Positions 7,614 to 16,230 of a DNA stretch of 55,720 nt are shown here, in pieces. Numbering within the stretch: the stretch's first letter is position 1; each line of letters opens with the position of its first letter. Made by a program: the position numbers and the translations under genes. The DNA is from Rhodospirillales bacterium (GTDB taxonomy: Bacteria > Pseudomonadota > Alphaproteobacteria > Rhodospirillales > UBA2165), in assembly GCA_022823235.1 (NCBI GenBank), contig JAJDXO010000025.1:1-55720 (forward strand), in the 5' to 3' direction. The notes beneath the pieces were generated by a model, which was not told the origin of the DNA, did no database searches, and saw only the letters and a program-made list of their open reading frames with translations.

Positions 7614-8180
7614 TCAGTGGGCCGGATGGTCGCCGGGATCGGTCTTCAGCCGATCCATATCCGGCGGTTTGACCGCCAGCCGGCCGGTGGCCATCTGCCA
7701 CATCATGATGATCAGAATGACCACCGTGATCATCGAAAGGAAGGACAGGCCATAGAGCAGCGGCGCCCGGGAAAGACCCAAATCCTCGGTGACGAAATTG
7801 GCCTCCGCTTCGTCGATCCCCGCCGCGATGAGGCGTTCGGCGATAAACGCGATGACGCAGGCGCTGCCGGCCAGAATGGAAAACTGCTGAATCCAGCGGA
7901 ACCTCCCGCGGATGAAACTGTCGAACAGATCCACGGTGATGTGAGACCGCGCCAGAGTAATCAGGGGAAGCGCGGCGAATGTCACCACCCCAAGCAGCAG
8001 ACCGACAATCTCGAACGTGCCCTGGATCGGCGCGCTGAATACATACCTGCCGATCACATCGGCGAACGTCAGCGCGGCCATGGCGAATATCATCACCGCC
8101 GCGATCAGCTTCAGCGCCGTAAATACCCAGTTGGATTGCCGGGCGCCTTCGTCGGCGCCCGGCATTTCAACCTCGGACAC
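7614..8180 (-). CDS. dctQ: TRAP transporter small permease (DctQ)
   Basis: A 188-residue protein with about four membrane segments. It has the DctQ signature around ADVIGRYVFSAPIQGTFEIV and a second helix pair ending TLARSHITVDLFD. It is the small membrane subunit that docks with DctM. It lies 20 bases after dctP and 22 before dctM, all on the minus strand, which fits one operon. The C-terminal 25 residues are charged and cytoplasmic by prediction. Confidence 0.9.
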   Translation of the reverse strand: MSEVEMPGADEGARQSNWVFTALKLIAAVMIFAMAALTFADVIGRYVFSAPIQGTFEIVGLLLGVVTFAALPLITLARSHITVDLFDSFIRGRFRWIQQFSILAGSACVIAFIAERLIAAGIDEAEANFVTEDLGLSRAPLLYGLSFLSMITVVILIIMMWQMATGRLAVKPPDMDRLKTDPGDHPAH

Positions 8181-8200
8181 GGTTTTTCACCGCCCGGAAA

Positions 8201-9223
8201 TTAGAACTGCGACTTGAAGTATTCCAAAGCGGCCTTGCCGTCGACGCCCTTGGAATCAGCGACCTTCAGCCAGTCATCGACGACGAACTGGGTCCTGGCC
8301 CGGATTTCCTTGACGAACTCGGGGCTGGCCTTGTGGAACTTGATCCCTTTCTTGATCGCGGCTTCCTTCGCCCGGTCATTCAGGAAATCGACGCGCTTGC
8401 CGGCGTTGACCGCAATGGTATCGCCGGAAATGCCGGTGATCGCCTTGCGTTCGCCGGCGGTAAGGCCATTCCACTTCTTCTCGCTGAACAGGAAGGAGAA
8501 ATTGTTCGATTGGAAACCACCGGGGATATCGGTGATGTCGGTGATGTAGGGCATCAGCTTGAAGGTCATCAGCGGATAGTGGGATGTCACCGAACCCTTG
8601 ACGATGCCCTTGGAAACGACGTTGAACATCTTGACGCCCGGAACCGACACGACGACCGCGCCCAACTCCTTCATCATCCTGTTGGGAATTCCGTTGATCG
8701 CCCAGACCTTGTAGTTCTTGAGGTCGTCCACTTTGAGAATGGGCTTGTCGGCCAGGAAGCTGGCGGCGGACACCGTCCACTGCCCCAGGAGTTTCATTCC
8801 CTTGTATTCATTGGCCTTGTCGAGGAATTTCACATGGGTGCGCCACATGGCGAGGCCGCGTTTTTCCGCCGAGGACGCGCCGAACGGAATCTGGGCGATA
8901 TTCGGAAGCTGCAGCCGGCCGGACTCGAAGTTGTTGGCCAACATGGCGGCGTCCGCGATGCCCTTGGACACCATGTTCCACTGCTTGGGCGGCGGGGCCA
9001 GCGACTTTTCGGTGAACTTGACCTTGACGCTGCCATTGGTCACCCGGGCGACATCCTTGGCCCACGGAATAAACATGCCGACGTTGAACGGATGCTTCGC
9101 CGGGACAAATCGGTTGAACAGAATTTCGGTCTCGGCGCTGGCCGGGGACGAGGCGAGCGAGGCCGCCATCATCGCAGCGGCGCCGGCCGGCAGCAGCAGA
9201 TGCTTGGAAATGAATTTGGACAT
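8201..9223 (-). CDS. dctP: TRAP transporter substrate-binding protein (DctP)
   Basis: A 340-residue periplasmic binding protein. Residues 1-30 are a signal peptide (positive start, LLLPAGAAAMMAASLASSP, Ala-Ser-Ala before the cut). The mature part follows the DctP fold: an ILFNRFVPAKHPF strand, then KSLAPPPKQWNMVSKGIADA, NYKVWAINGIPNRMMKELGA and VVSVPGVKMFNVVSKGIVKG. GGGAG lies about seven bases before the ATG. It is the first gene of the TRAP operon, with 250 bases of divergent promoter region shared with an IclR gene. No catabolic enzyme is beside it, so the ligand (probably an organic acid) is unknown. Confidence 0.93.
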   Translation of the reverse strand: MSKFISKHLLLPAGAAAMMAASLASSPASAETEILFNRFVPAKHPFNVGMFIPWAKDVARVTNGSVKVKFTEKSLAPPPKQWNMVSKGIADAAMLANNFESGRLQLPNIAQIPFGASSAEKRGLAMWRTHVKFLDKANEYKGMKLLGQWTVSAASFLADKPILKVDDLKNYKVWAINGIPNRMMKELGAVVVSVPGVKMFNVVSKGIVKGSVTSHYPLMTFKLMPYITDITDIPGGFQSNNFSFLFSEKKWNGLTAGERKAITGISGDTIAVNAGKRVDFLNDRAKEAAIKKGIKFHKASPEFVKEIRARTQFVVDDWLKVADSKGVDGKAALEYFKSQF

Positions 9224-9398
9224 GAATGTCTCCCATGATGCGCGTTTCGTTCAATCCGCCTGGCGGCGGATGGAAATCCTAGGGGAATAATCCGGTCGTG
9301 CGTATCCCCTTCGGCGCCGGAGCGCCGCAAAGCCGCGGGGACGAGAGCTACGCCCTATTCCCGCCCCTCCGGACTGAGCGGTAATTGGTATAACGGTT

Positions 9399-9410
9399 GA
9401 AACCGGTTTC
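9399..9410. promoter_or_regulatory. Perfect 12-bp palindrome, candidate operator in the dctP/iclR divergent promoter
   Basis: The sequence GAAACCGGTTTC is its own reverse complement. It lies about 175 bases upstream of dctP and 64 bases upstream of the IclR start. IclR-family dimers usually bind imperfect palindromes of about this size near their own promoter and the divergent target. Which genes it controls is inferred. Confidence 0.45.
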
Positions 9411-9419
9411 TCAATGAAG

Positions 9420-9456
9420 AACAATACCCTTGTCACCAGGTGACACAAACATTGTT
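9420..9456. promoter_or_regulatory. Nested inverted repeat upstream of the IclR gene, candidate autoregulatory operator
   Basis: The core is TGTCACC-A-GGTGACA (9431-9445), a perfect 7+1+7 inverted repeat. It is flanked by AACAAT (9420-9425) and the matching ATTGTT (9451-9456). The symmetry is centred at 9438, only 36 bases before the IclR start codon. That position suits repression of the regulator gene itself. No sigma-70 boxes are clear nearby. Confidence 0.5.
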
Positions 9457-9473
9457 GTGGGTAAATCGAAAGC

Positions 9474-10280
9474 ATGGCCGCAACCAAAACCATCCGTTCC
9501 GTGGAGCGTGCCGTCCGGGTATTGAAACTCCTGGACACCCGCTCGCCCATGACATTGGGCCAGATCGCCAAGGCGGTCGACCTGCCCAAGTCATCTGTTC
9601 TGCGCATCGTCCTGACGCTGCACGAGGGCGGTCTGATCCGCAAGGGTCTGGCGGACGGCCTTTACAGAATTTCGGCCGGACTGAGCTTTCAGGCGCTGCT
9701 GGATGCCAGAGCGGAGCGGCTGGCTGAGATCGGAGGATCGGTGTTGGACAGTGTCCGACATCGGATCGGGTGGCCCGCCGATCTGGCCATCAAGAAGGGC
9801 CGCCATATGGTGGCCATCGAATCGAGCCGCAACCAGAGCCCATTCCGGTTTGGGCCGGTTCTCGCACGGCTGGGCGAACGGATCGATATCTTCGCCAGCG
9901 CCGCCGGCCGCGCCTATCTGGCGCACTGTCCCAGGGAAGAGTACGAGGAAATTCTCCAACAGGCGGTCGATGCCCCGTCCGCCTTCACCCCGCTTGCGGA
10001 CGGCCGCCGGGAATTCGACGAACTCCTGCGCCGGGTGCGCGATCAGGGATACGCAATCCGGGCGCCCGGCTACCAGGGTCAATCCGGCCATACCGACGAA
10101 CATTTCGACGACGGGCTGACCGCGATGGCGGTACCGGTGGGAACCCGCGGCGTGACCCATGGATCGCTGATCGTCTTCTGGTCCCGGCCCGCGGCGACCG
10201 TCGAGGAGATGGCCACGCGACATCTCGAGGAAATTCAAGACTCGGCCGCCGCCATCGTCAGGGGCATGGAGAACGGTTGA
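9474..10280 (+). CDS. IclR family transcriptional regulator
   Basis: A 268-residue regulator. An N-terminal winged helix-turn-helix covers about residues 5-65 (SVERAVRVLKLLDTRSPMTL, then LGQIAKAVDLPKSSVLRIV). The C-terminal IclR effector domain follows, with RIDIFASAAGRAYLAHC and GYAIRAPGYQGQSG as recognisable parts and AVPVGTRGVTHGSLIVFW near the end. It is divergent from the TRAP operon, so it most likely controls dctPQM in response to the transported compound or a breakdown product. Two palindromes in the shared promoter region are candidate binding sites. Confidence 0.92.
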   Translation: MAATKTIRSVERAVRVLKLLDTRSPMTLGQIAKAVDLPKSSVLRIVLTLHEGGLIRKGLADGLYRISAGLSFQALLDARAERLAEIGGSVLDSVRHRIGWPADLAIKKGRHMVAIESSRNQSPFRFGPVLARLGERIDIFASAAGRAYLAHCPREEYEEILQQAVDAPSAFTPLADGRREFDELLRRVRDQGYAIRAPGYQGQSGHTDEHFDDGLTAMAVPVGTRGVTHGSLIVFWSRPAATVEEMATRHLEEIQDSAAAIVRGMENG

Positions 10281-10361
10281 CATCCCGGTCCCGGCTGCAA
10301 TCGCGGCGTGACCTGCTTTCCGTGCTTTTGACGCCCCCCGAATCCGTGTAGAACGGCGGCA

Positions 10362-11528
10362 ATGTCCCTGATCGCCGACAATACCGCGTTGGCCGAACTC
10401 TGCGGCCGGTTGGCAAACGAAGAATTCGTCACCGTCGACACCGAGTTCATGCGCGAGAGCACCTATTGGCCGCAGCTTTGCGTCATTCAGATGGCGGGAG
10501 ACGGCGAAGCCGCCGCCATCGATGCGCTGGCCGACGGCATGGATCTGACGCCGGTCTTCGAGCTGATGCGCAATCCGGGTGTGCAAAAGGTCTTCCACGC
10601 GGCGCGTCAGGATCTGGAGATTTTCTACCACTTGGCGGGGGAACTGCCGGCGCCCATGTTCGACACCCAGGTCGCCGCAATGGTTTGCGGTTTCGGCGAT
10701 TCCGTCGGCTACGAGACATTGGTCCGGAAACTGGCCAACGCCGAAATCGACAAGTCGTCCCGCTTTACCGACTGGTCGCACCGGCCGCTGACCGACAAGC
10801 AGATCAACTACGCGCTCGCCGATGTCACCCACCTCAGGACCGTCTACCGCAAGCTGTCCGACAAGCTCGGCAACAACGGACGGCGGGAATGGCTGGATGA
10901 GGAAATCGGCACCCTGACCACCCACGGCACCTACGTGACCGAACCGGATCAGGCATGGAAACGGGTCAAGAGCAAATCCGCCAAGCCCCGTTTTCTCGCT
11001 ATCCTCCGGGAGGTGGCCGGCTGGCGCGAACTGGAGGCCCAGGCCCGGGATACGCCCCGCAACAGGGTCCTGAGGGACGAAGCCCTGGTCGAAATCGCCC
11101 ACCACGCCCCCCGGTCGCCCGGCGATCTCGTGCGCACCCGCGGCCTCGGCAAGCGGATGGCCGAGGGAGAGGCCGGCGCCGCCATTCTGGAGGCCGTCGA
11201 ACGGGGCCTCGCCGTCCCCGTCGGAGACTGCCCCCGGCCCGAAAGGAAGGAGCCGCTGCCCCGCGGATTGGGCCCGGTGTCGGACCTGATGAAGGTGCTG
11301 CTCAAGATGAAGTGCGAGGAGCATCACGTGGCGCAGCGCCTGGTGGCCAACAGCGACGATATCGAGAGATTGGCGGCCTTCGGCGACAAGGCCGATGTAC
11401 CGGCGCTCGCCGGATGGCGGCGGAAGATCTTCGGAGACGATGCGCTCGCCCTGAAGCGCGGCGATATCGCCGTCCTCGTCGCCGGACGGAAGCTCGAGAT
11501 CGTCGAACTGGAGCCCGAGGCCGATTAG
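10362..11528 (+). CDS. rnd: Ribonuclease D
   Basis: A 388-residue 3'-5' exoribonuclease for tRNA 3'-end maturation. The DEDDy exonuclease domain is intact: Exo I D26 and E28 in VTVDTEFMRES, Exo II in FHAARQDLEIFYHL, and Exo III YALADVTHLRTVY with the Tyr-x3-Asp pair. An HRDC-type domain follows (about residues 205-285), then a second helical HRDC-like region to the end. Its stop overlaps the stop of the convergent ppx gene by four bases. Length and layout match alphaproteobacterial RNase D. Confidence 0.95.
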   Translation: MSLIADNTALAELCGRLANEEFVTVDTEFMRESTYWPQLCVIQMAGDGEAAAIDALADGMDLTPVFELMRNPGVQKVFHAARQDLEIFYHLAGELPAPMFDTQVAAMVCGFGDSVGYETLVRKLANAEIDKSSRFTDWSHRPLTDKQINYALADVTHLRTVYRKLSDKLGNNGRREWLDEEIGTLTTHGTYVTEPDQAWKRVKSKSAKPRFLAILREVAGWRELEAQARDTPRNRVLRDEALVEIAHHAPRSPGDLVRTRGLGKRMAEGEAGAAILEAVERGLAVPVGDCPRPERKEPLPRGLGPVSDLMKVLLKMKCEEHHVAQRLVANSDDIERLAAFGDKADVPALAGWRRKIFGDDALALKRGDIAVLVAGRKLEIVELEPEAD

Positions 11529-13048
11529 CCGATCTTCGGTTTCACGTCGAGGGTTTTGGCGAGGTCGCGGAACAGCCGCTCCACCGCCTCGCTGTGGAAC
11601 AGTTTCCGGTTCGGCGCCAATCCCAGCGTCAGGTTCGATTTGGTAAGCGACAAGCCGGTCTTTTCCAGCAGGCCCGGCACGCCGCCCGAAATGAGGTGGG
11701 CCAGCCTCAGCGCCAGGCCGAGGACCGCCGCGGCGTGTTCCCGATCCTCGGTCAGCAGGGGCCGGATTTGATCGACTTCGTACTGGCGGCGGCTGCCGTC
11801 GTAGCGGACGAAAACCGCCAAGCCCAGGAACGCGCGATCGCCGTGGGTCAATCCGGCAATCGGCAGCCGCAATACCCTCAGGAACGAGTGGAGGGCCCGA
11901 TAGTCGGGATGGTCCGCCCACCCGATATCGCTCAGAAGCGCGGCGGCCAGGCACAACCGCCTGTCATCGGCGGCGGCACCGGGAAACAAGGGTTCGAGCC
12001 ATGACACCACCTCCTCGCCATGGACCGAAAACCGGCCGCCGCGCCGGGCGAATCCCTCGCACGCGCTGATCAGCGGATCCTCGCGGCGGGTTTCATCGCT
12101 CAGCATCTCGAACAGCTTCCCTTCCCGCATGCTGTAGCCCGAGAACACCAGCTGTTCCGGCTGGGCGCGCTCCAGCAGGCGGTTCATGGCCATGGCGGCG
12201 AAGGGCAGGGTCTCGGCCCGGCGCCGGGAAACGCCGGTAATCCGTTCCAGGGATTTGCGGCCGAGGCCCGCCAGAACCCGGGTCATTTCAATCGCCGCAT
12301 CGACGGGCACGGAATAGCCGTCGAGCACATGCAGGGGATAATCCTTCTGAGTGATCGAGACCCGCGCAAGCGCCCGCCAGGCGCCGCCGGTGGCATAGAC
12401 CCGGCGCCCGCGGTAGTCGGTGAGCCAGGGCAGCCGGTCGAGCGCCTCGTCGACCAGATTGCGGGTTTTGATCACGTCGCCCTCGGAATCCTCGGCAATC
12501 CGGAGGTGCCCGAGGGGAAGCGAACAGCTCTCGCCGAACTCTCCCCGGTTGAGCGAGACCAGATCCAAACTGCCGCCGCCCATGTCGCCGACCAGACCAT
12601 CGGCGTCGGGCACCCCGCTGAGAACGCCGGTCGCCCCGAGCCGTGCTTCCTCATCACCGCTCAGGACATGGACCTCCCGCCCGAAGCGTTTCTCGACCCG
12701 CGCCGCGAACGCCGGGCCGTCTTCCGCCTCCCGGACGGCGGCTGTCGCCAGCAGTTCCAATTGGCCGACTTCCATCTCCTCGGTGAGATTGATGAACCGG
12801 GTCAGCGCCGACATGGCGAGCTTCACGCCATCGGCGTTGAGCTTTCCCGATTTGCCCAGGCCGCGGCCCAACGCGCAGGTGACCCGCTCGTTGAAGATCG
12901 GAACCGGCAGGCGGCTGAGCGAGTCGTAAACCACGAGACGAACCGTATTGGACCCGATATCGACGATGGCGATGCGCCCGGCGCCGTTTTTCGACGACAG
13001 CTGCTTGGTCCGGGCCTCGTCCGCGAGAGAGTAGATCTCGGCGCTCAT
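11525..13048 (-). CDS. ppx: Ppx/GppA family exopolyphosphatase
   Basis: A 507-residue member of the actin-like Ppx/GppA phosphatase family. The N-terminal ATPase fold has [18 protein letters not shown] (phosphate-1 loop), [14 protein letters not shown], and the [12 protein letters not shown] phosphate-2 loop. The C-terminal half is an HD-like helical domain ([16 protein letters not shown]). It removes phosphate from polyphosphate ends or acts on pppGpp; the two activities cannot be separated by eye. No ppk gene is next to it. It is convergent with rnd and divergent from sixA. Confidence 0.9.
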   Translation of the reverse strand: MSAEIYSLADEARTKQLSSKNGAGRIAIVDIGSNTVRLVVYDSLSRLPVPIFNERVTCALGRGLGKSGKLNADGVKLAMSALTRFINLTEEMEVGQLELLATAAVREAEDGPAFAARVEKRFGREVHVLSGDEEARLGATGVLSGVPDADGLVGDMGGGSLDLVSLNRGEFGESCSLPLGHLRIAEDSEGDVIKTRNLVDEALDRLPWLTDYRGRRVYATGGAWRALARVSITQKDYPLHVLDGYSVPVDAAIEMTRVLAGLGRKSLERITGVSRRRAETLPFAAMAMNRLLERAQPEQLVFSGYSMREGKLFEMLSDETRREDPLISACEGFARRGGRFSVHGEEVVSWLEPLFPGAAADDRRLCLAAALLSDIGWADHPDYRALHSFLRVLRLPIAGLTHGDRAFLGLAVFVRYDGSRRQYEVDQIRPLLTEDREHAAAVLGLALRLAHLISGGVPGLLEKTGLSLTKSNLTLGLAPNRKLFHSEAVERLFRDLAKTLDVKPKIG

Positions 13049-13357
13049 ATGGTTTGGGTTCCGCGCCTCAATCCCGGGCCGAGACCGGCCGCGGCATCCG
13101 CGGCGCGCCAGTCGGGATTTCGGGGCATCCGGTCGGCAAATGAGATGTACACCTTGGCCTTCGGCGATGGCGGCTTCTGACCGTTTCCGAATACCACGAT
13201 TCGCGAATGTTCAAGAAATCTTCCGATGATCGATTTGACCCGGAGCGGATTTTACCCCGGCCGCCGGGTGTCCGAAAGCATGCAAAGTGGTGGAGACAGC
13301 GGGTGGAATAGGTCATTCTCTGCCGGAAACGGCCTGGAAAGTCCTTGGGAAGTCCTT
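13049..13357. other. Divergent intergenic region between ppx and the SixA-like gene
   Basis: This 309-base stretch should hold the promoters of both neighbours. The part near 13180-13250 is less GC-rich (TTCGCGAATGTTCAAGAAATC), with TTCGCGAA a short palindrome at 13199-13206. I see no repeat copy, RNA gene or clear terminator. A frame open from 13226 runs into the SixA-like gene, but its first 44 residues look unlike the family. Confidence 0.4.
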
Positions 13358-13879
13358 TTGAAGCGCCTTTATCTGCTCCGACACGCCAAATCGAGCTGGG
13401 CCAATCAAGGCTTGAGCGATTTCGACCGTCCCCTGAACAAGCGCGGCCGGCGCGCCGCCGCGCTGATGGGCGAATTCATGGAAAGGAACGGCCATCATCC
13501 GCAACTGATCCTGTCCTCGCCCTCGGCCAGGACGCGGGAGACGCTGAGCATCCTCGAACGGCACGCATCGTGGACCCATGACACTCGCTTCGACGACGAT
13601 CTCTATGGGGCATCGTCGTTCGTGATGCTCAATCGTCTGCGGGGGCTCCCGGACACGGCCGCCGCGGTCATGCTGCTCGGCCACAATCCGGGACTGGAAT
13701 CCATGGCGCACATGATGATCGGCGATGGCGCGCCGGACGCACTGTCCAGGCTCCAGGCCAAATACCCGACAGCGGCGTTATCGGTCATTTCATTCGGGGC
13801 CGGGACGTGGCGCGATGCCGGTCCCGGCGCCGGAACCCTGGAGGCTTTTGTCCGTCCCGCCGATCTGGAAGGGGAATAG
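13358..13879 (+). CDS. SixA-type histidine phosphatase family protein
   Basis: A 173-residue histidine phosphatase superfamily member. The catalytic RHG-type motif is at the start (KRLYLLRHAKSSW), followed by DFDRPLNKRGRRAA, LILSSPSARTRETL and the second histidine in LLGHNPGLESMA. SixA dephosphorylates histidine phosphotransfer proteins; many alphaproteobacterial relatives are untested. I chose the TTG at 13358, preceded by TTGGGAAG, because the family begins one residue before KRLYLLRH. The frame is open back to 13226, with an ATG at 13280 as the main alternative. Confidence 0.85.
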   Translation: MKRLYLLRHAKSSWANQGLSDFDRPLNKRGRRAAALMGEFMERNGHHPQLILSSPSARTRETLSILERHASWTHDTRFDDDLYGASSFVMLNRLRGLPDTAAAVMLLGHNPGLESMAHMMIGDGAPDALSRLQAKYPTAALSVISFGAGTWRDAGPGAGTLEAFVRPADLEGE

Positions 13880-13918
13880 GTCCCGGAATTCCGAACCATG
13901 CCGGCCGGGAGGGATGGA

Positions 13919-14578
13919 TTAGAGCAGTTTCCGTACGAACGGCAGGGTGACGTTGCGCTTTTCCGCCAAAGATGCGCGGTCGATATCGTCGACCAGCTTC
14001 TCGAGGGCGGTAAAGGACCGCTCGATGCGGGGCAGCAGAAACGAGATCACTGCCGGGTCGACCCGCAGCTGGCGATCGGAAAACTGCTTGGTCAGAACCG
14101 CCGCCATCAGATCTTCATCGGGCAAACGAACACCGGCGGAGGGAGCGGCGCGCAGCCGGGACGCCAAGTCGGGAAGGCCGATGTTCCATCGGGCCGGCGG
14201 GGTCGCCGCGGTGAGCAGAAGGTGACCATTCGCGTCCGCCACCACATTGTAGAGATGGAGGAGGATGGCCTCGTCCGCCGATTTGTCCGCATCGTCGACG
14301 ATCACCACGCCCCCGTCGCGCTGCGCCCCCCGGACATCGCCGTCATTCAGTGCGCCGCCCGGAACGAGCGTCCCGCCGGTCTGGGCCTGAAAGACATGCG
14401 CCAGATGCGTCTTTCCGCTGGCCGGCGGCCCGTGAACCACCAGGGCGGGTCCCGGCCAGTCCGGCCATTTGTCCAGCCAGGCCACCGCCGCCCGATTGCA
14501 CTCGGTCACCAGGAAGTCGGCGCCGCTCATCGACGGCCGATGATCAAAGCCGAGCGGAAGTTGCGCGGCGTCGGTCAT
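13919..14578 (-). CDS. hda: DnaA regulatory inactivator Hda-like protein
   Basis: A 219-residue DnaA-related AAA+ protein that lacks the DnaA DNA-binding domain. Near the N-terminus, QLPLGFD (residues 6-12) is the beta-clamp binding motif. Walker A is GPPASGKT (50-57) and Walker B is VVIVDDADK. Hda with the loaded sliding clamp stimulates ATP hydrolysis by DnaA and so prevents re-initiation. Its start overlaps the stop of the upstream PerM-like gene (14575-14578, ATGA), which indicates coupling. This pairing is common in Alphaproteobacteria. Confidence 0.92.
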   Translation of the reverse strand: MTDAAQLPLGFDHRPSMSGADFLVTECNRAAVAWLDKWPDWPGPALVVHGPPASGKTHLAHVFQAQTGGTLVPGGALNDGDVRGAQRDGGVVIVDDADKSADEAILLHLYNVVADANGHLLLTAATPPARWNIGLPDLASRLRAAPSAGVRLPDEDLMAAVLTKQFSDRQLRVDPAVISFLLPRIERSFTALEKLVDDIDRASLAEKRNVTLPFVRKLL

Positions 14579-15660
14579 TCATCCGGGTCTTTGCCGGCCT
14601 CATCACCGCCGGCGCCATAGAGCGGGCTTTCCAGATACCGGCGGAGAAAGAACCGGATCAGGACGCCGATGGTTGCCGCGGCCGGCACGGCGAGCAGCAC
14701 ACCGGTAAAGCCGAAGATGGCGCCGCCGGCGAGAAGCGCAAAAATCACCCAGACCGGGTGAAGGCCCACCCGGTCACCCACCAGCTTGGGCGTCAGGAAC
14801 ATGGACTCGACCATTTGGCCTGCCATGAATACGGCAAAGACGAGGACGAACGGCAGAACTTCGGTGAACTGGGCGAACGCGACGCCGAACGCGACAACCA
14901 TCCCCACCAGCATCCCGAAATAGGGAACGAACGAGATCACGCCGGTCGCCAATCCGATGGTAAGGCCGAAATCCAGCCCGACGATGGTCAGACCGACCCC
15001 GTAGAAGACGGCGAGAAACAGGCAGACGGTCCCCTGCCCGCGGACGAAGCCGGCAACGGTGGTATCGATGTCGGCAAAGATTTCGCGGATGGCCGGTGCG
15101 TGGCGGCGGGGCAGCCAGCCGTCGACCCGTTCGACGATGCGGTCCCAATCGCGCAACAGGTAGAAGCTCACGATCGGCGTGATCACCACCAGGGACAGCA
15201 AATTGAAGAAGGCAAGGCCGCCCTGCCAGATTCGGGCAAGCACACCGCCGGCCCAGGCGATCAAGGTGCCGGCGGAGGACTGGGCGGCATCGCGCAGCTG
15301 CTCCAACCGGCCGCTGGAAATCAGGCCTTCGACCCGTTCCTGGATCGGCGCGATCGAGGCGAGGAAGGAATTGACCAGTTGCGGCAGTTTCTCGACGAAT
15401 GCGAGGACCTGCCCTTGAAGCAGCGGCACCAGCAGCACCAGCGCCAGAATCAACAGGGCGAAGAAGATCAGGGTGATGATGATGGTGGCGACGGTTCGCG
15501 ACGTCCCCCACGCCTCCAGCCGGTCGGCAAGCGGATCGAGAAAATAGGCGACCGCCATTCCGGCCACGAACGGGAGCAAAATTCCGCCGGTGAGCGTCAG
15601 GGCGGCGACCAAGGCGGCCAGGATGCCGATCCAGACCAGGGTTTGATTGCGCGCCGTCAT
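14575..15660 (-). CDS. AI-2E family transporter (PerM/UPF0118 type)
   Basis: A 361-residue membrane protein with about eight hydrophobic segments. PerM-like features include GILLPFVAGMAVAYFLDPLA, the middle amphipathic stretch ending GGLAFFNLLSLVVITPIVSF, and GLATGVISFVPYFGMLVGM. Family members are reported as autoinducer-2 exporters, sodium/proton antiporters or have unknown roles, so the substrate is open. It is directly followed by hda (4-nt overlap) and preceded by the phosphatidyltransferase gene, whose stop is at 15661. Confidence 0.88.
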   Translation of the reverse strand: MTARNQTLVWIGILAALVAALTLTGGILLPFVAGMAVAYFLDPLADRLEAWGTSRTVATIIITLIFFALLILALVLLVPLLQGQVLAFVEKLPQLVNSFLASIAPIQERVEGLISSGRLEQLRDAAQSSAGTLIAWAGGVLARIWQGGLAFFNLLSLVVITPIVSFYLLRDWDRIVERVDGWLPRRHAPAIREIFADIDTTVAGFVRGQGTVCLFLAVFYGVGLTIVGLDFGLTIGLATGVISFVPYFGMLVGMVVAFGVAFAQFTEVLPFVLVFAVFMAGQMVESMFLTPKLVGDRVGLHPVWVIFALLAGGAIFGFTGVLLAVPAAATIGVLIRFFLRRYLESPLYGAGGDEAGKDPDE

Positions 15661-16224
15661 CTACTCGCCCGGCTCCAATGCCGAGGCGCGCCGGCCCCAA
15701 ACCCACACATAGGCCGTGCCCGACGCAAAGGTGGTCGCCGCGACCGCATATATCATCAATTCCACGACTGTCCGACCCTCCAACTCGTAACCTGCCATGC
15801 CCAGGACGCCGAGGACGAGAAGAAATTGCACCGTCGTATTCAATTTGCTGATCAGCAGCGGCTCCATGGTCAGCCGCTGATAAAGCACATGATAAAGCAA
15901 TGCCCCGAGGAGGATCAGCCCATCCCGGAACACCACCAGGATGACCAGCCACGCGGGCAGAAATCCGGCGTGTCCCAGGGCGACGAACACGCTGACCAAC
16001 AGCGCCTTGTCGGCGACCGGGTCCAGAAATCCGCCGAGTACGGTTTCCGAGTTGAAACGCTTGGCGATGAAGCCGTCCACCGCGTCGCTTGCGCAGGCGA
16101 CAAGGAAAACCCAAAAGGCCCAGAGGAAGGCGTCACTGAGGATCAACCAAACCGCCAGCGGCACCGACAGCAGCCGGGCGAAACTGATGAAATTGGGAAT
16201 GTTGATCCGTAGCGTTTGGCGCAT
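15661..16224 (-). CDS. CDP-alcohol phosphatidyltransferase family protein (PgsA-like)
   Basis: A 187-residue membrane enzyme with about five to six helices. The catalytic CDP-alcohol motif is nearly complete: D47, D50-G51, A54, G64, D68 and D72. The Arg that normally follows the Ala is Lys55 here (AKRF rather than ARRW in E. coli PgsA). The family makes phosphatidylglycerophosphate, cardiolipin or phosphatidylserine-type lipids from CDP-diacylglycerol. This copy resembles the PgsA-like paralogue next to PerM and hda in many Alphaproteobacteria, so the main pgsA may be elsewhere. It abuts the PerM-like gene directly. Confidence 0.85.
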   Translation of the reverse strand: MRQTLRINIPNFISFARLLSVPLAVWLILSDAFLWAFWVFLVACASDAVDGFIAKRFNSETVLGGFLDPVADKALLVSVFVALGHAGFLPAWLVILVVFRDGLILLGALLYHVLYQRLTMEPLLISKLNTTVQFLLVLGVLGMAGYELEGRTVVELMIYAVAATTFASGTAYVWVWGRRASALEPGE

Positions 16225-16230
16225 CTCGCC

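Noticed and set aside
9591-11954. 787-codon minus-strand open frame across iclR, rnd and the end of ppx
   Set aside because: It spans three well-supported genes in other frames, has no domain, and reflects high GC3 only.
14350-16212. 620-codon plus-strand open frame opposite hda, PerM-like and phosphatidyltransferase genes
   Set aside because: Low-complexity Gln/Asp/His-rich translation with no family features; the minus-strand genes are certain.
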